The notes under the pieces are model-generated. The model searched no databases. It saw only the letters and a program-made list of their open reading frames with translations, and was not told the DNA's origin. This document shows positions 17,682 through 25,557 of a stretch of 64,000 bases of DNA, piece by piece. Position numbers and translations under genes: made by a program. This stretch comes from Nocardiopsis mwathae (GTDB lineage: Bacteria > Actinomycetota > Actinomycetes > Streptosporangiales > Streptosporangiaceae), in contig NZ_JACHDS010000001.1 of NCBI RefSeq assembly GCF_014201195.1, forward strand, positions 4,836,001-4,900,000, read 5' to 3'. The first letter of the stretch is position 1; every line of letters starts with the position of its first letter.

Positions 17682-18791
17682 TCAGAGGTTCTTGAGGACC
17701 TCGCGCAGCGACTCGATGACGTGGTCCTGCCGGTCGCGCGGCAGCGACGGGTACATCGGCAGCGAGAAGATCTGCTTGGCGAGGGCCTCGGTGACCGGTA
17801 GCGAGCCCGTCTCGTAGCCGAGCTTGGCGAAGCCGGTCATGGTGTGCACCGGCCACGGGTAGCTGATGTTGAGGGAGACCCCCTTCTCCTTGAGCCCCTC
17901 GATGATCCGGTCGCGCTCGGGGTGGCGCACCACGTAGACGTAGTACACGTGCTCGTTGCCGTCCTCGACGCGGGGGAACACCAGGTCGGTGTCGGCCAGC
18001 GCCTCCTCGTAGCGGCGGGCCACCGCGCGGCGCGCCTCCACGTACCCGTCGAGGCGGGCGAGCTTTCGGCGCAGGATCTCGGCCTGCAGGTCGTCGAGGC
18101 GGCTGTTGTGCCCCGGAGTCTCGACGACGTAGTAGACGTCCTCCATGCCGTAGTAGCGCACCCGGCGCAGCCGGGCGGCGACCTCGTCGTCGGAGGTGAT
18201 GGTCGCGCCGCCGTCGCCGTAGGCGCCCAGCACCTTGGTGGGGTAGAAGGAGAACGCCGCGGCCCTGCCGAACGTCCCGGCCAGCCGCCCGTGGTGGCGC
18301 GCGCCGTGCGACTGCGCGCAGTCCTCCAGGATGGGCAGCCCGTGCTTGTCCGCGATGGCCGCAAGCGGCGCCATGTCGACGCACTGGCCGTACAGGTGGA
18401 CCGGCAGGATGCACTTGGTCCGCCCGGTGATGGCCGACTCGACCTGGGAGACGTCCATGAGGAAGTTCTCCTCGTGGACATCGACGAAGACCGGGGTGGC
18501 GCCGATCTGGTCGATCGCGATGACGGTGGGCGCCGCCGTGTTCGACACGGTGATGACCTCGTCGCCGGGGCCGACGCCCAGGGCGCGCAGCCCGAGCACG
18601 ATGGCGTTGGTGCCGTTGTCGCACCCGACGGCGTGCTCGACGCCGTGGTACGCGGCGAACGCGCTCTCGAACCCGCGCAGGTTCTCGCCGAGGATCAGCT
18701 GGCCGGAACGGAAGACCTGCTCCACGGCCTCGTGGATGTCGTCCCGTTCCTTCTCGTATTCCTCCAGGTAGCTCCACACGCGAATCGTCAT
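17682..18791 (-). CDS. PLP-dependent sugar aminotransferase (DnmJ/DegT family)
   Basis: A 369-residue DegT/DnrJ/EryC1/StrS aminotransferase. It opens [16 protein letters not shown], as in the daunosamine enzyme DnrJ/DnmJ. The cofactor region has EDCAQSHGA and then [16 protein letters not shown], with the PLP-binding Lys in PTK (~residue 190). The enzyme should place the amino group on C3 of a TDP-3-keto sugar, which with the 2,3-dehydratase, epimerase and 4-ketoreductase gives a 2,3,6-trideoxy-3-amino hexose. ATG at 18789-18791 has GGAGGTGGGACGC upstream. It is transcribed from the opposite side, convergent with the rest of the operon. No N- or C-methyltransferase accompanies it. Confidence 0.93.
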   Translation of the reverse strand: MTIRVWSYLEEYEKERDDIHEAVEQVFRSGQLILGENLRGFESAFAAYHGVEHAVGCDNGTNAIVLGLRALGVGPGDEVITVSNTAAPTVIAIDQIGATPVFVDVHEENFLMDVSQVESAITGRTKCILPVHLYGQCVDMAPLAAIADKHGLPILEDCAQSHGARHHGRLAGTFGRAAAFSFYPTKVLGAYGDGGATITSDDEVAARLRRVRYYGMEDVYYVVETPGHNSRLDDLQAEILRRKLARLDGYVEARRAVARRYEEALADTDLVFPRVEDGNEHVYYVYVVRHPERDRIIEGLKEKGVSLNISYPWPVHTMTGFAKLGYETGSLPVTEALAKQIFSLPMYPSLPRDRQDHVIESLREVLKNL

Positions 18792-19162
18792 GCGTCCCAC
18801 CTCCAAGCGGGGTCGGTCGAGAGATGATGGACCGGCGGCGGGAACCTGACCCGACGGATACCTGCCGGCGCACGGCGCGTGCGGGCCGCCCCGGTGCGAC
18901 CAGGTATCAATCAATCGCACGGCTTCTGGCCGGACAACCCCTAACTGCCTCCGACAACGCCCCTAATCGGCGCCCCCGCATGTCGCGCGCGACCACGCGG
19001 CGCACGTGCGCGATCGCCGCCCGTTCCGGGCACGGGAGGAGCCCGGGCCGACCGGTGCTGAGCGCCCGTCGCCGCTCCCCCCGTCCCCGGGCGTGTGGAT
19101 AACGGCCCTCAGCTGGTCAGGCCGAGCCGGTAGTCTCGGTGGCGGTCGCAGAAAGGAGCCAG
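18792..19162. promoter_or_regulatory. Divergent promoter region with repeated CCCCTAA sites
   Basis: About 370 bp between the aminotransferase (minus) and the DUF2786 gene (plus). It holds ACCCCTAA (18937-18944) and GCCCCTAA (18959-18966), 22 bp apart, resembling sites in the 11715-12437 promoter. A lone TGTGGATAA (19094-19102) matches a DnaA box. No gene is visible. Confidence 0.4.
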
Positions 19163-20017
19163 GTGCCATCCGACGCACGAAGTGAATCCCGTCGCAAGAT
19201 GATCGAGCGGGTCCGTGGCCTGCTCCGGATGGCCGAGGACCCCGCGGTCACCGACGCCGAGAGCCAGGCGTTCACGGCCAAGGCCGCCGAGCTGATGACC
19301 CGGCACGCCATCGCCGAGGCCGAGGCGCGCGCCGAGCGCGGCGAAGAGCTGGAGCAGGTCACCCGGTTCGACTTCACGGTCTCCGGTGTCGGCGGGCACG
19401 GCAAGGCCCGGGTCAAGGCGCTGGCCGGAATCGCCGCCGCCTACGGCTGCCAGTCGGCGGTGCGCGGTAACACCTCGGCGAACACCGACCGCACCCTCAT
19501 CATCGTGGGCACGGCCACGGCGCTGGACGCGCTGCGCGTCCTGCTGCCGTCGATCACCATGCAGATGGAGGCGTCGGCGCGGTTCACCGCCCGCAACCAC
19601 ATCGCCGACCTGCGCGAGATGCGCAACTACGACCGGTCGGCGCTGGCCACCGAGCGCAGCCGGTTCTACCGGTCGTTCATCCGCGCCTACGGCTACGCGG
19701 TGGCCGAGCGGATCCGCGAGTTCCGGGCGCGGCTGCGGGACGGCTCCGGGGCCGAGTCCCCAGCGCGGTCGGGCGGGACGTCGGCGTCGGGCGACGGGAC
19801 GTCGGCGATCGGCGCCGAGGTGGTGCTGCGGACCGATGTCGACCGCGTGCAGGAGGAGTTCGAGCGGCGTTTTCCCCAGCTCCGCCCGACCCGGCCGGAG
19901 CGCACGCACCACCGCGCCGGGTACCGGGCCGGATATCTGCGCGGACGCAGCGCGCAGCTGGGTATGGAGACCGGTGTCGGGCAGGGCGGCGGCGCCGCGC
20001 TGACCGACGGCGAGTAG
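19163..20017 (+). CDS. DUF2786-domain protein
   Basis: A 284-residue protein whose first 45 residues match DUF2786 (RRKMIERVRGLLRMAED, then ESQAFTAKAAELMTRHAIAEAEA). The rest is mixed alpha/beta with a charged C-terminus. The domain is widespread in bacteria and phages with no assigned biochemical function. The GTG at 19163 is preferred to the upstream GTG at 19139 because AAAGGAG lies seven bases before it. It is not obviously part of the sugar pathway. Confidence 0.75.
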   Translation: MPSDARSESRRKMIERVRGLLRMAEDPAVTDAESQAFTAKAAELMTRHAIAEAEARAERGEELEQVTRFDFTVSGVGGHGKARVKALAGIAAAYGCQSAVRGNTSANTDRTLIIVGTATALDALRVLLPSITMQMEASARFTARNHIADLREMRNYDRSALATERSRFYRSFIRAYGYAVAERIREFRARLRDGSGAESPARSGGTSASGDGTSAIGAEVVLRTDVDRVQEEFERRFPQLRPTRPERTHHRAGYRAGYLRGRSAQLGMETGVGQGGGAALTDGE

Positions 20018-20112
20018 GCCCGAGGCGCCGACCGCCCGGTCGGACCGGATCTCACCCTGTCCCCTGTCGACACCCGCCGTGGGGTGTCCTTCCCCCCACC
20101 GACCGGGATTTC

Positions 20113-20185
20113 TGTGGATAACCCTGTGGACAACCTGGGGATAAGTCGGGGAAAACCTCACGCGGTCAGAAATGGCTGTGGATAA
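20113..20185 (+). promoter_or_regulatory. Cluster of DnaA-box-like sites
   Basis: TGTGGATAA (the complement of the consensus TTATCCACA) occurs at 20113-20121 and 20177-20185. TGTGGACAA (complement of TTGTCCACA, common in high-GC actinomycetes) is at 20125-20133, and TGGGGATAA at 20136-20144. All point the same way. It lies in the 345-bp gap 20018-20362 ahead of the PPOX gene, which otherwise contains no gene that I can see. Confidence 0.55.
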
Positions 20186-20362
20186 ACCTCCGGAAGCGAT
20201 TTCTTACGGCCACTTCTCGCGCGGGGCCGTCGGCGGTGAGCGGCGGCGTTCCCGCATCCGCCGGAGCCCACGCGAGAACCGGGTGTTGGAAGGTGACTCA
20301 GGTCACTCTGTGGGGAAGGGTGAGGGTAACGCACCGTATCCCCCGACCGGGAGTTGACGAGT

Positions 20363-20788
20363 ATGTCGGCAGCCACCCTCCTCAGGCACTTTCATGGCTA
20401 CAAGACGGCCCTTCTGACCACCTACCGCCGTGACGGCATGCGCTGCGTCAGCACACCCGTGAGCATCGTCGTCGACCGCGACCGGGTGCTCTTCCGCACC
20501 TGGGCGGATTCGGGCAAGGCCAAACGGCTGCGCGCGCACCCGGTCGCCGACCTGCGGCCCTGCACGTTCCGCGGCAGGCCGACCGGGCCGGCCGTCCGCT
20601 GCGAGGTGCGGCTGCTCGACGGCGACGAGGAGCAGCGCGCCGCGCGCATGCTCGGCCGACGCCACCCCTTCCTCCAGCGCTGGGCGGTGCCGATCTCACA
20701 CCGGATGCTGCGCTACCGCACCCTCCACTACGAGCTGCGGCCGGTGGGCGACGAGACACCGCGCAGCGCCGAGGGGTGGCCCGACTGA
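20363..20788 (+). CDS. PPOX-class (split beta-barrel) flavin/F420-type protein
   Basis: A 141-residue protein of the pyridoxamine-phosphate-oxidase-like split barrel family, the actinobacterial PPOX-class group. Visible elements are the early TALLTTYRRDG strand-turn-strand, VLFRTWADSGKAKRLRAHP and VADLRPCTFRG. These proteins bind FMN or F420; the substrate cannot be assigned. The ATG at 20363 with GGGAG upstream is chosen over a TTG at 20354. It converges on the dnaN-like gene with only ~20 bp between them. Confidence 0.72.
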   Translation: MSAATLLRHFHGYKTALLTTYRRDGMRCVSTPVSIVVDRDRVLFRTWADSGKAKRLRAHPVADLRPCTFRGRPTGPAVRCEVRLLDGDEEQRAARMLGRRHPFLQRWAVPISHRMLRYRTLHYELRPVGDETPRSAEGWPD

Positions 20789-20807
20789 GCCGCGGCCGGT
20801 GACGGGC

Positions 20808-21962
20808 TCACGACACCCGCAGCGGCATCACCAGGTAGCGGAACTCCGGGCGGCCGCCGTCGTCCGGGGGAACGTCGCTGATCACCGCGGGTTTGGTCGG
20901 GATCGTGAAGTTCAGGTGGGCGGTCTCCCCCTGCACCGCGCCCAGGCCGTCGAGGAAGTACTCGGGGCTGAAGGCGATCCGCATGGGGTCACCGTGGTAC
21001 TTGATCCCCAGCGCCTCCACCGCCTGGGCGTCGTCGCCGGAGCCCGCCTCCAGCACCAGCTCGTCGGCGGTGAACGAGAGGCGCAGCGGGGTGCTGCGGT
21101 CGGCGACCAGCGCCACCCGCTTCACGGCCTCGATGAGCGGCGCGGTGGCGACCTCGGCGCGCGCGGAGAAGTCGCCGGGGAAGCGGGACTCGTACTTGAC
21201 GAAGTCGCTGTCGATGAGCCGGGTGGTGGTGCGGCGGCCGTTGTTCTCGAAGCCGATCATGCCCTCGCCCGGCGACGGCGTGACACCGCCGCCCGCGGCG
21301 ACCGTGGACAGCGCGATGTCGACGTTGGAGCCGGGGACCAGGGAGCGCGCGATGTCGTTGAGGGTGCGGGCCGGGACCAGCGCGGCGGCGGACAGGTCGG
21401 GGTGGGCCGGGCGCCACCACAGTTCGCGCACGGCGATCCGGTAGCGGTCGGTGGCGGCGAGGGTGAGCGTGTCGCCGGAGAAGGCGAAGTTGACCCCGGT
21501 GAGCATGGGCAGGGTGTCGTCGCGGCTCGCCGCCGGGGCCACCTGGCGGATCGCGGTCGCGAACGCGTCGGCGGCCAGGGAGCCGGTGGTGCCGGGCATG
21601 GCGGGCAGGCTCGGGTAGTCCTCCAGAGGGAGCGTGAGCAGGTTGAAGCGGGCACTGCCGCAGGTGACCAGCGCGCGGGTGGCGTCGCACTCCACGTCCA
21701 CCGGGTGGGCGGGAAGGTTGCGGGCGATCTCGGACAGCAGGCGGCCCGAGACCAGGACGGCGCCGCCGGCCTCGGCCTCGACCTCGACCTCGGCGCGGGC
21801 GGACACCTCGTAGTCGAAGCCGGACAGGCGCAGTCCGGTGGAGCCGCCGGGCAGCTCCAGGCGCATGCCGGCGAGCACGGGCATCGAGGGCCGTGCCGGC
21901 AGGGCGCGGGCCGTCCACGCCACGGCGTCGGCGAACGCGTCGCGGTCTACTCGGAATCTCAC
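20808..21962 (-). CDS. dnaN: DNA polymerase III beta-clamp paralogue
   Basis: A 384-residue sliding-clamp protein with three clamp domains. MRFRVDRDAFADAVAWTARALP is at the start, LLTLPLEDYPSLP near residue 105, LTLAATDRYRIAVRE near 160, and the C-terminal PTKPAVISD...FRYLVMPLRVS corresponds to the PxxP and MPxR(L/V) end of DnaN. It should encircle DNA and tether polymerases. The chromosomal dnaN normally lies in a dnaA-dnaN-recF-gyrB block. Here the neighbours are a PPOX protein and a hotdog protein, so this is most likely a second copy. Residue conservation looks good, so it is probably functional. GTG start with GGAGG five bases upstream. Confidence 0.88.
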   Translation of the reverse strand: MRFRVDRDAFADAVAWTARALPARPSMPVLAGMRLELPGGSTGLRLSGFDYEVSARAEVEVEAEAGGAVLVSGRLLSEIARNLPAHPVDVECDATRALVTCGSARFNLLTLPLEDYPSLPAMPGTTGSLAADAFATAIRQVAPAASRDDTLPMLTGVNFAFSGDTLTLAATDRYRIAVRELWWRPAHPDLSAAALVPARTLNDIARSLVPGSNVDIALSTVAAGGGVTPSPGEGMIGFENNGRRTTTRLIDSDFVKYESRFPGDFSARAEVATAPLIEAVKRVALVADRSTPLRLSFTADELVLEAGSGDDAQAVEALGIKYHGDPMRIAFSPEYFLDGLGAVQGETAHLNFTIPTKPAVISDVPPDDGGRPEFRYLVMPLRVS

Positions 21963-22139
21963 GCGGTCCTCCTGCTGCTCGGCTCTCCCCTAACAGGACT
22001 TGCCCCGGTGGGGGTCACCGTATCCAGACCGGACGACATTTCGGCCGAACCGCCGGACGCACGCGCGTCGGCCCGGCCGGTCGGGCGGCCGGGCCGGAGA
22101 AGGGGACCGACGGCCCGCCCGTCGTCCCCTCTTCCACGG

Positions 22140-22604
22140 TCATTTCTTCGGCTTGAGCGTCCAGACCACGGTCATCGCGCCGGTGACGGTCCCGTCCTCG
22201 GTGCGCAGTTCGATCTCGACGGCGAACTCGGGCCGCTTGCCGGCGTCGAGCTCGGCGATGACCTCGTCGCGGGTGCGGGTGAGCCGCGCGTCGGCGATGA
22301 CGTCGCCCATGGCGAGCTTCTGGTAGCCGATCTCCGCATTGACGGCGAGCGGGACGGCGCGGTTCAGCTGGTCGCCGAAGGCACCGATCACGATGGCGCC
22401 GGATGCCGATTCGGCCAGCGTGAACATGGCGCCGGCGTGCGGGCCGCCGACGTGGTTGTGGTGCTTGTCGTTGTCCGGAAGCCGCATGACGGCCCGGTCG
22501 TGGTCGAGCTCGATGAACTCGACGCCGAGGGTCCGGGCGAACGGCACGGCCGCGAGGAATCCGGACTTGACCAGCTCCGCCTGTTCGGCGCTCATGGTTG
22601 TCAT
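22140..22604 (-). CDS. Hotdog-fold thioesterase-like protein (DUF4442/PaaI type)
   Basis: A 154-residue single hotdog domain. The central helix motif HHNHVGGPHAGAMFTLAESASG resembles PaaI/YiiD-type acyl-CoA thioesterases, and the following strands (AVNAEIGYQKLAMGDVIADA, AVEIELRTEDGTVTGAM) fit. It may hydrolyse an acyl-CoA, or be a non-catalytic member. It lies divergently upstream of nothing obvious and is not linked to the polyketide genes. ATG at 22604 is the first in-frame candidate; another Met three codons later (22595) is possible. Confidence 0.75.
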   Translation of the reverse strand: MTTMSAEQAELVKSGFLAAVPFARTLGVEFIELDHDRAVMRLPDNDKHHNHVGGPHAGAMFTLAESASGAIVIGAFGDQLNRAVPLAVNAEIGYQKLAMGDVIADARLTRTRDEVIAELDAGKRPEFAVEIELRTEDGTVTGAMTVVWTLKPKK

Positions 22605-22763
22605 GGCGACCAGGTTACTCGCCAGTAACCAGTGCGCCAAGATCCCCGGGAACCCGAATCGGCAGGCAGCACCGGAAAACCAGGAAAAAGGAAAACCCGC
22701 CACCTCACCCTCCGGACGAACCGGTAGGGGCGCGCGGGCGAGGCGGCGGGCGTCGAGGCGGGC

Positions 22764-23930
22764 TCAGCGGGAGTCGGCCGGCGCTCCGGTCAGCGCGCCC
22801 CACCGCTCACCGAGGGCCTTCTCCCCGGCCGGGGTCAGCGAACCGTACAGCCGGACGCGCGCCAGCCCGCCGTCCGGGAACACGTCCAGCCGGACGTGCG
22901 TGACGGGGCGGCGCTCCCGACCGCCGAGGTGGAGGCGGTGCACGGTGTCGGGCTGCACGGCCACCCGGTCGAGCAGCGGGAACCACGCCTCGGCATCGGC
23001 GGGGTCCGCCACCGTCGCGTCGCACCCGTGGACCGCCACCCAGCCCGGGGCGTTGCCCTTGTAGTAGGCGGTGTCGATCTCGATGGCCCGGATCTCGCCG
23101 TGCCCGGCGAGGCGCAGCCGGACCCAGTCATTGCCCCGGTCGCGTCGGCGCCGGTTCTCCCAGCCGTCGTCCATCTTGCGCGAGCGGTCCGGGAGGATCA
23201 TGTTCGCCGGCGAGGAGTAGAAGCGGTCCGAGGCGTCCTCGACCGCGCCGCCGTTCTCCAACGCGGCCAGGTCGACGGTGCCCAGCGCGGCGATCCAGGC
23301 CGGATCGGCGACGACCTCGCCGTGGACGCGGAGCCGGGCGATGCCGCCATCGGGGAACTGCTTGAGCCGCAGGTGGGTGAAGCGACGCTCGGCATCGACC
23401 GCGAAGCCGTTGGCGGCATGCCCCCGGACCCGGCTGCGCGGGACGATCTCGACCCAGGTGACATCGTCGGCGAGCAGCCGCTCGGGGGAGGGCGCGCCGT
23501 CGACGTGGGCGGCCTCGATGGCGACCTGCTGCGGGTAGTTGCCGCGGAAGTGGGCGGTGTCGACGATGACGCCGCGGACGACGCCGGGCGCGCCGAGCCG
23601 GATGAGCGCCCAGTCGTGGTCGTCATCGCCGGGGTGCGGGTCGTCGGCGCCGGCTCCGCGTCGGCGCCGCGTCTCCCAGCCGTCCATGACCTTGCCCTTG
23701 TGGCCGAACGCCTCGGGGTCGAAGTGGGCGGGCTCGGGGCGCAGCAGGTTCTCGCGCTCGGCGAAGAACTCGTCGTTGGCGGCGATCACCGAGCCGCCCA
23801 GGCGCCGGTCGGCCAGGTCGACCAGGTCGGTGAACGCGAACTCGCCCCCGCGGTAGTCGGCGTAGGGGTCACCGCCGCTGTACGGACGTGCGTCGTTCAC
23901 GTGCGGATCCTGAGCCGGGGATGCCACCAA
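22764..23930 (-). CDS. alc: Allantoicase
   Basis: A 388-residue protein with the two repeated allantoicase domains. Each carries a MDGWE(T/N)RRRR motif followed by D(H/W)..IRLGAPG or DWVRLRLAGHG, a VDTAHFRGNYP or IDTAYYKGNAP motif, and a FPDGG(I/L)AR(L/V)R motif. The enzyme hydrolyses allantoate to ureidoglycolate and urea in purine/ureide catabolism. No allantoinase, urease or transporter is adjacent in the window. GTG start at 23930. It is unrelated to the biosynthetic clusters and marks ordinary chromosomal backbone. Confidence 0.93.
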   Translation of the reverse strand: MVASPAQDPHVNDARPYSGGDPYADYRGGEFAFTDLVDLADRRLGGSVIAANDEFFAERENLLRPEPAHFDPEAFGHKGKVMDGWETRRRRGAGADDPHPGDDDHDWALIRLGAPGVVRGVIVDTAHFRGNYPQQVAIEAAHVDGAPSPERLLADDVTWVEIVPRSRVRGHAANGFAVDAERRFTHLRLKQFPDGGIARLRVHGEVVADPAWIAALGTVDLAALENGGAVEDASDRFYSSPANMILPDRSRKMDDGWENRRRRDRGNDWVRLRLAGHGEIRAIEIDTAYYKGNAPGWVAVHGCDATVADPADAEAWFPLLDRVAVQPDTVHRLHLGGRERRPVTHVRLDVFPDGGLARVRLYGSLTPAGEKALGERWGALTGAPADSR

Positions 23931-24054
23931 TGGGAATCAACCTCTCCACAAGTCGTGAATCACCACAAAACCCCTACACCACGTACTGTTGCACCGGCCG
24001 AACGGCCACGTACAGCCAAACTTTTCACTCACGCTGTTAAGCCGAGGTGAACAC

Positions 24055-24960
24055 TCACCCACGGCCCGCCGCGGCCTCGCCCAGCGCCCGGAGCACCCGC
24101 GCCACATGCGGGCGGTCCTCGGCCCCGGCCCGAACCGCGGACACCACGTGCCGCCGCGGCCGGTCGGCCGGCAGTTCGCGGATGACGGCCCCGCCGCCAC
24201 TCCGCGGCGCCGCCAGCCGCGGCACCAGCGCGACCCCCAGCCCCGCGCCGACCATCGCCAGGATGACCGCCCAGTCCGCGGCGACGTGCGCGCGCTCCGG
24301 GACGAACCCCGCGTCGGCGCACGCCGTCAGGGTGATGTCGCGCCAGGGCCCGGAGTCGCCGTAAATCCACGGCTCGCCGGCGAGATCGGCCAGCCGCAGC
24401 CCGGGCGCGTCGGCCAGCCGATGGTGGACGGGAAGTGCGACGTCCAGAGGGTCGGCCAGGAGGGAGGAACGGGTGAACCGCGCGTCGCCGGAGGCGGGGG
24501 CGTCGACGGCCAGCGACAGCGCGATCTCGATGTCCCCGCTGGCCAGCAGGTCGTAGACCTCGGCGGCCTCGGCCTCGCGGACGCGCACGGCCAGGCGCGG
24601 GCAACTGCTCCGCAACCGCTCGACCGCGGGGATCACCACCCCGGGGATCGCGGTCGCGAACGCCCCGACCCGCACCTCCCCGGCCTCGCCCCGCCGGTGC
24701 TCCTCCAGCTCCGCCCGCCCGCGCTCCACCTGCGCGAACAGCGCGTCGGCGTGCCGCAGCACCACGTGCGCGGAGCTCGTCAACCGCACCCGCCGCCCAT
24801 GTGCTTCGAGCAGCGGCACCCCCAGCTCCCGGGACAGCACCGCCAACTGCTGCGACACCCCCGAGGGCGTCATCCGCAGCGCCTCGGCCGCCGCCCGCAC
24901 CGTGCCCAACTCGTCAAGCGCCCGGAGCAACCGGAGCTTGCGCAGGTCCCAGTCGTTCAT
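24055..24960 (-). CDS. LysR-family transcriptional regulator
   Basis: A 301-residue regulator with the LysR winged helix-turn-helix at residues 1-60 (LRKLRLLRALDELGTVRAAAEALRMTPSGVSQQLAVLSRELGVPLL) and a substrate-binding domain after residue 90. It is upstream of allantoicase on the same strand with a ~125-bp gap, so it might regulate ureide use, but the arrangement is not divergent as is typical for LysR targets. Effector unknown. Confidence 0.88.
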   Translation of the reverse strand: MNDWDLRKLRLLRALDELGTVRAAAEALRMTPSGVSQQLAVLSRELGVPLLEAHGRRVRLTSSAHVVLRHADALFAQVERGRAELEEHRRGEAGEVRVGAFATAIPGVVIPAVERLRSSCPRLAVRVREAEAAEVYDLLASGDIEIALSLAVDAPASGDARFTRSSLLADPLDVALPVHHRLADAPGLRLADLAGEPWIYGDSGPWRDITLTACADAGFVPERAHVAADWAVILAMVGAGLGVALVPRLAAPRSGGGAVIRELPADRPRRHVVSAVRAGAEDRPHVARVLRALGEAAAGRG

Positions 24961-25029
24961 ACATGAACACTAAACAAATCCGCCGCGACCACGCACTGGC
25001 GCCGCACACCCCACCACCCACCCCGGACA

Positions 25030-25082
25030 CGGGAAGGCCCCCGCCACCCAGACATCACGCCTGACCAGCGGGGGCCTTCCCG
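25030..25082. terminator. Terminator hairpin
   Basis: CGGGAAGGCCCCCGC and its complement GCGGGGGCCTTCCCG surround a ~24-base loop. It sits between the LysR gene and the tRNA-Ser fragment and may end transcription of the tRNA-side unit. Confidence 0.7.
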
Positions 25083-25087
25083 AACGA

Positions 25088-25150
25088 TGGCGGAGGGTGT
25101 GGGATTTGAACCCACGAAGCCCCGGAAGGACTTAGCGGTTTTCAAGTGCG
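25088..25150 (-). pseudogene. 3' fragment of a tRNA-Ser gene (attachment-site remnant)
   Basis: The reverse complement begins at an anticodon loop CTTGAAA (TGA anticodon), continues through a long variable arm and a perfect T-arm (GTGGG-TTCAAAT-CCCAC), and ends ACCCTCCGCCA with encoded CCA. The 5' half (acceptor 5' strand, D-arm) is absent: the sequence before the loop does not pair. A 3'-half tRNA piece starting at the anticodon loop is exactly what remains at one end of an element integrated into a tRNA gene. It is inverted relative to the intact tRNA-Ser at 25463. Confidence 0.75.
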
Positions 25151-25168
25151 TTACGATCAGTCACAGCA

Positions 25169-25283
25169 AGTAGTAATTGCAGGTCAAAAGCCATAAACTG
25201 ACCAATCGACCAAAGATTCCAAAACCGTTAGCCATCCACCGCCAACCAACGGGCACGGACACCCCATGTAGTAATCACAGGTA
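25169..25283 (+). repeat. Pair of ~17-bp direct repeats beside the tRNA fragment
   Basis: AGTAGTAATTGCAGGTC (25169-25185) and TGTAGTAATCACAGGTA (25267-25283) match at 12 of 17 positions in the same orientation. Short direct repeats near an att core are typical arm-type integrase-binding sites. The surrounding 300 bp (25151-25462) contains no gene and is less GC-rich than the chromosome average. Confidence 0.45.
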
Positions 25284-25462
25284 GAAGCGGTGCATTTCAT
25301 AACAGAACGTAACCAATCTCCGCCAGTACGACAAGGAGCGCGACACGATGTTTCCGTTCGGAGGGTCTGGGCTGCGGGCACCAGGCACCCCACCCTGGCC
25401 GCTTCAGCGAACGCGCCGCCGGTGAGCTAGCATGGCCGCGGAGAGCAGGATCCCTGCCCTCA

Positions 25463-25551
25463 GGAGGGTTCGCATAGTGGCCGAGTGCAGTGCTCTTGAA
25501 AAGCACAAGATCCTTAACGGGGTCTCGTGGGTTCGAATCCCACACCCTCCG
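25463..25551 (+). tRNA. tRNA-Ser (anticodon TGA)
   Basis: Acceptor GGAGGGT pairs with ACCCTCC, the anticodon stem GTGCT/AGCAC encloses loop CTTGAAA (anticodon TGA), a long class II variable arm follows, and the T-arm is GTGGG-TTCGAAT-CCCAC. No CCA is encoded. Mobile-element remnants begin within ~30 bp of its 3' end, marking it as an island insertion point. Confidence 0.93.
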
Positions 25552-25557
25552 CTTCAG

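Noticed and set aside
16093-18873. A 926-residue minus-strand frame spanning the 2,3-dehydratase and aminotransferase
   Set aside because: Composition-biased and without motifs; the aminotransferase is encoded in another frame with full conserved blocks.
20018-20362. Chromosomal replication origin
   Set aside because: DnaA-like boxes exist, but dnaA, recF, gyrB and the usual larger box number are absent, so I list a box cluster and not an origin.
20799-22628. A 609-residue plus-strand frame across the clamp and hotdog genes
   Set aside because: Repetitive low-complexity translation typical of a GC shadow; the minus-strand genes have clear domains.
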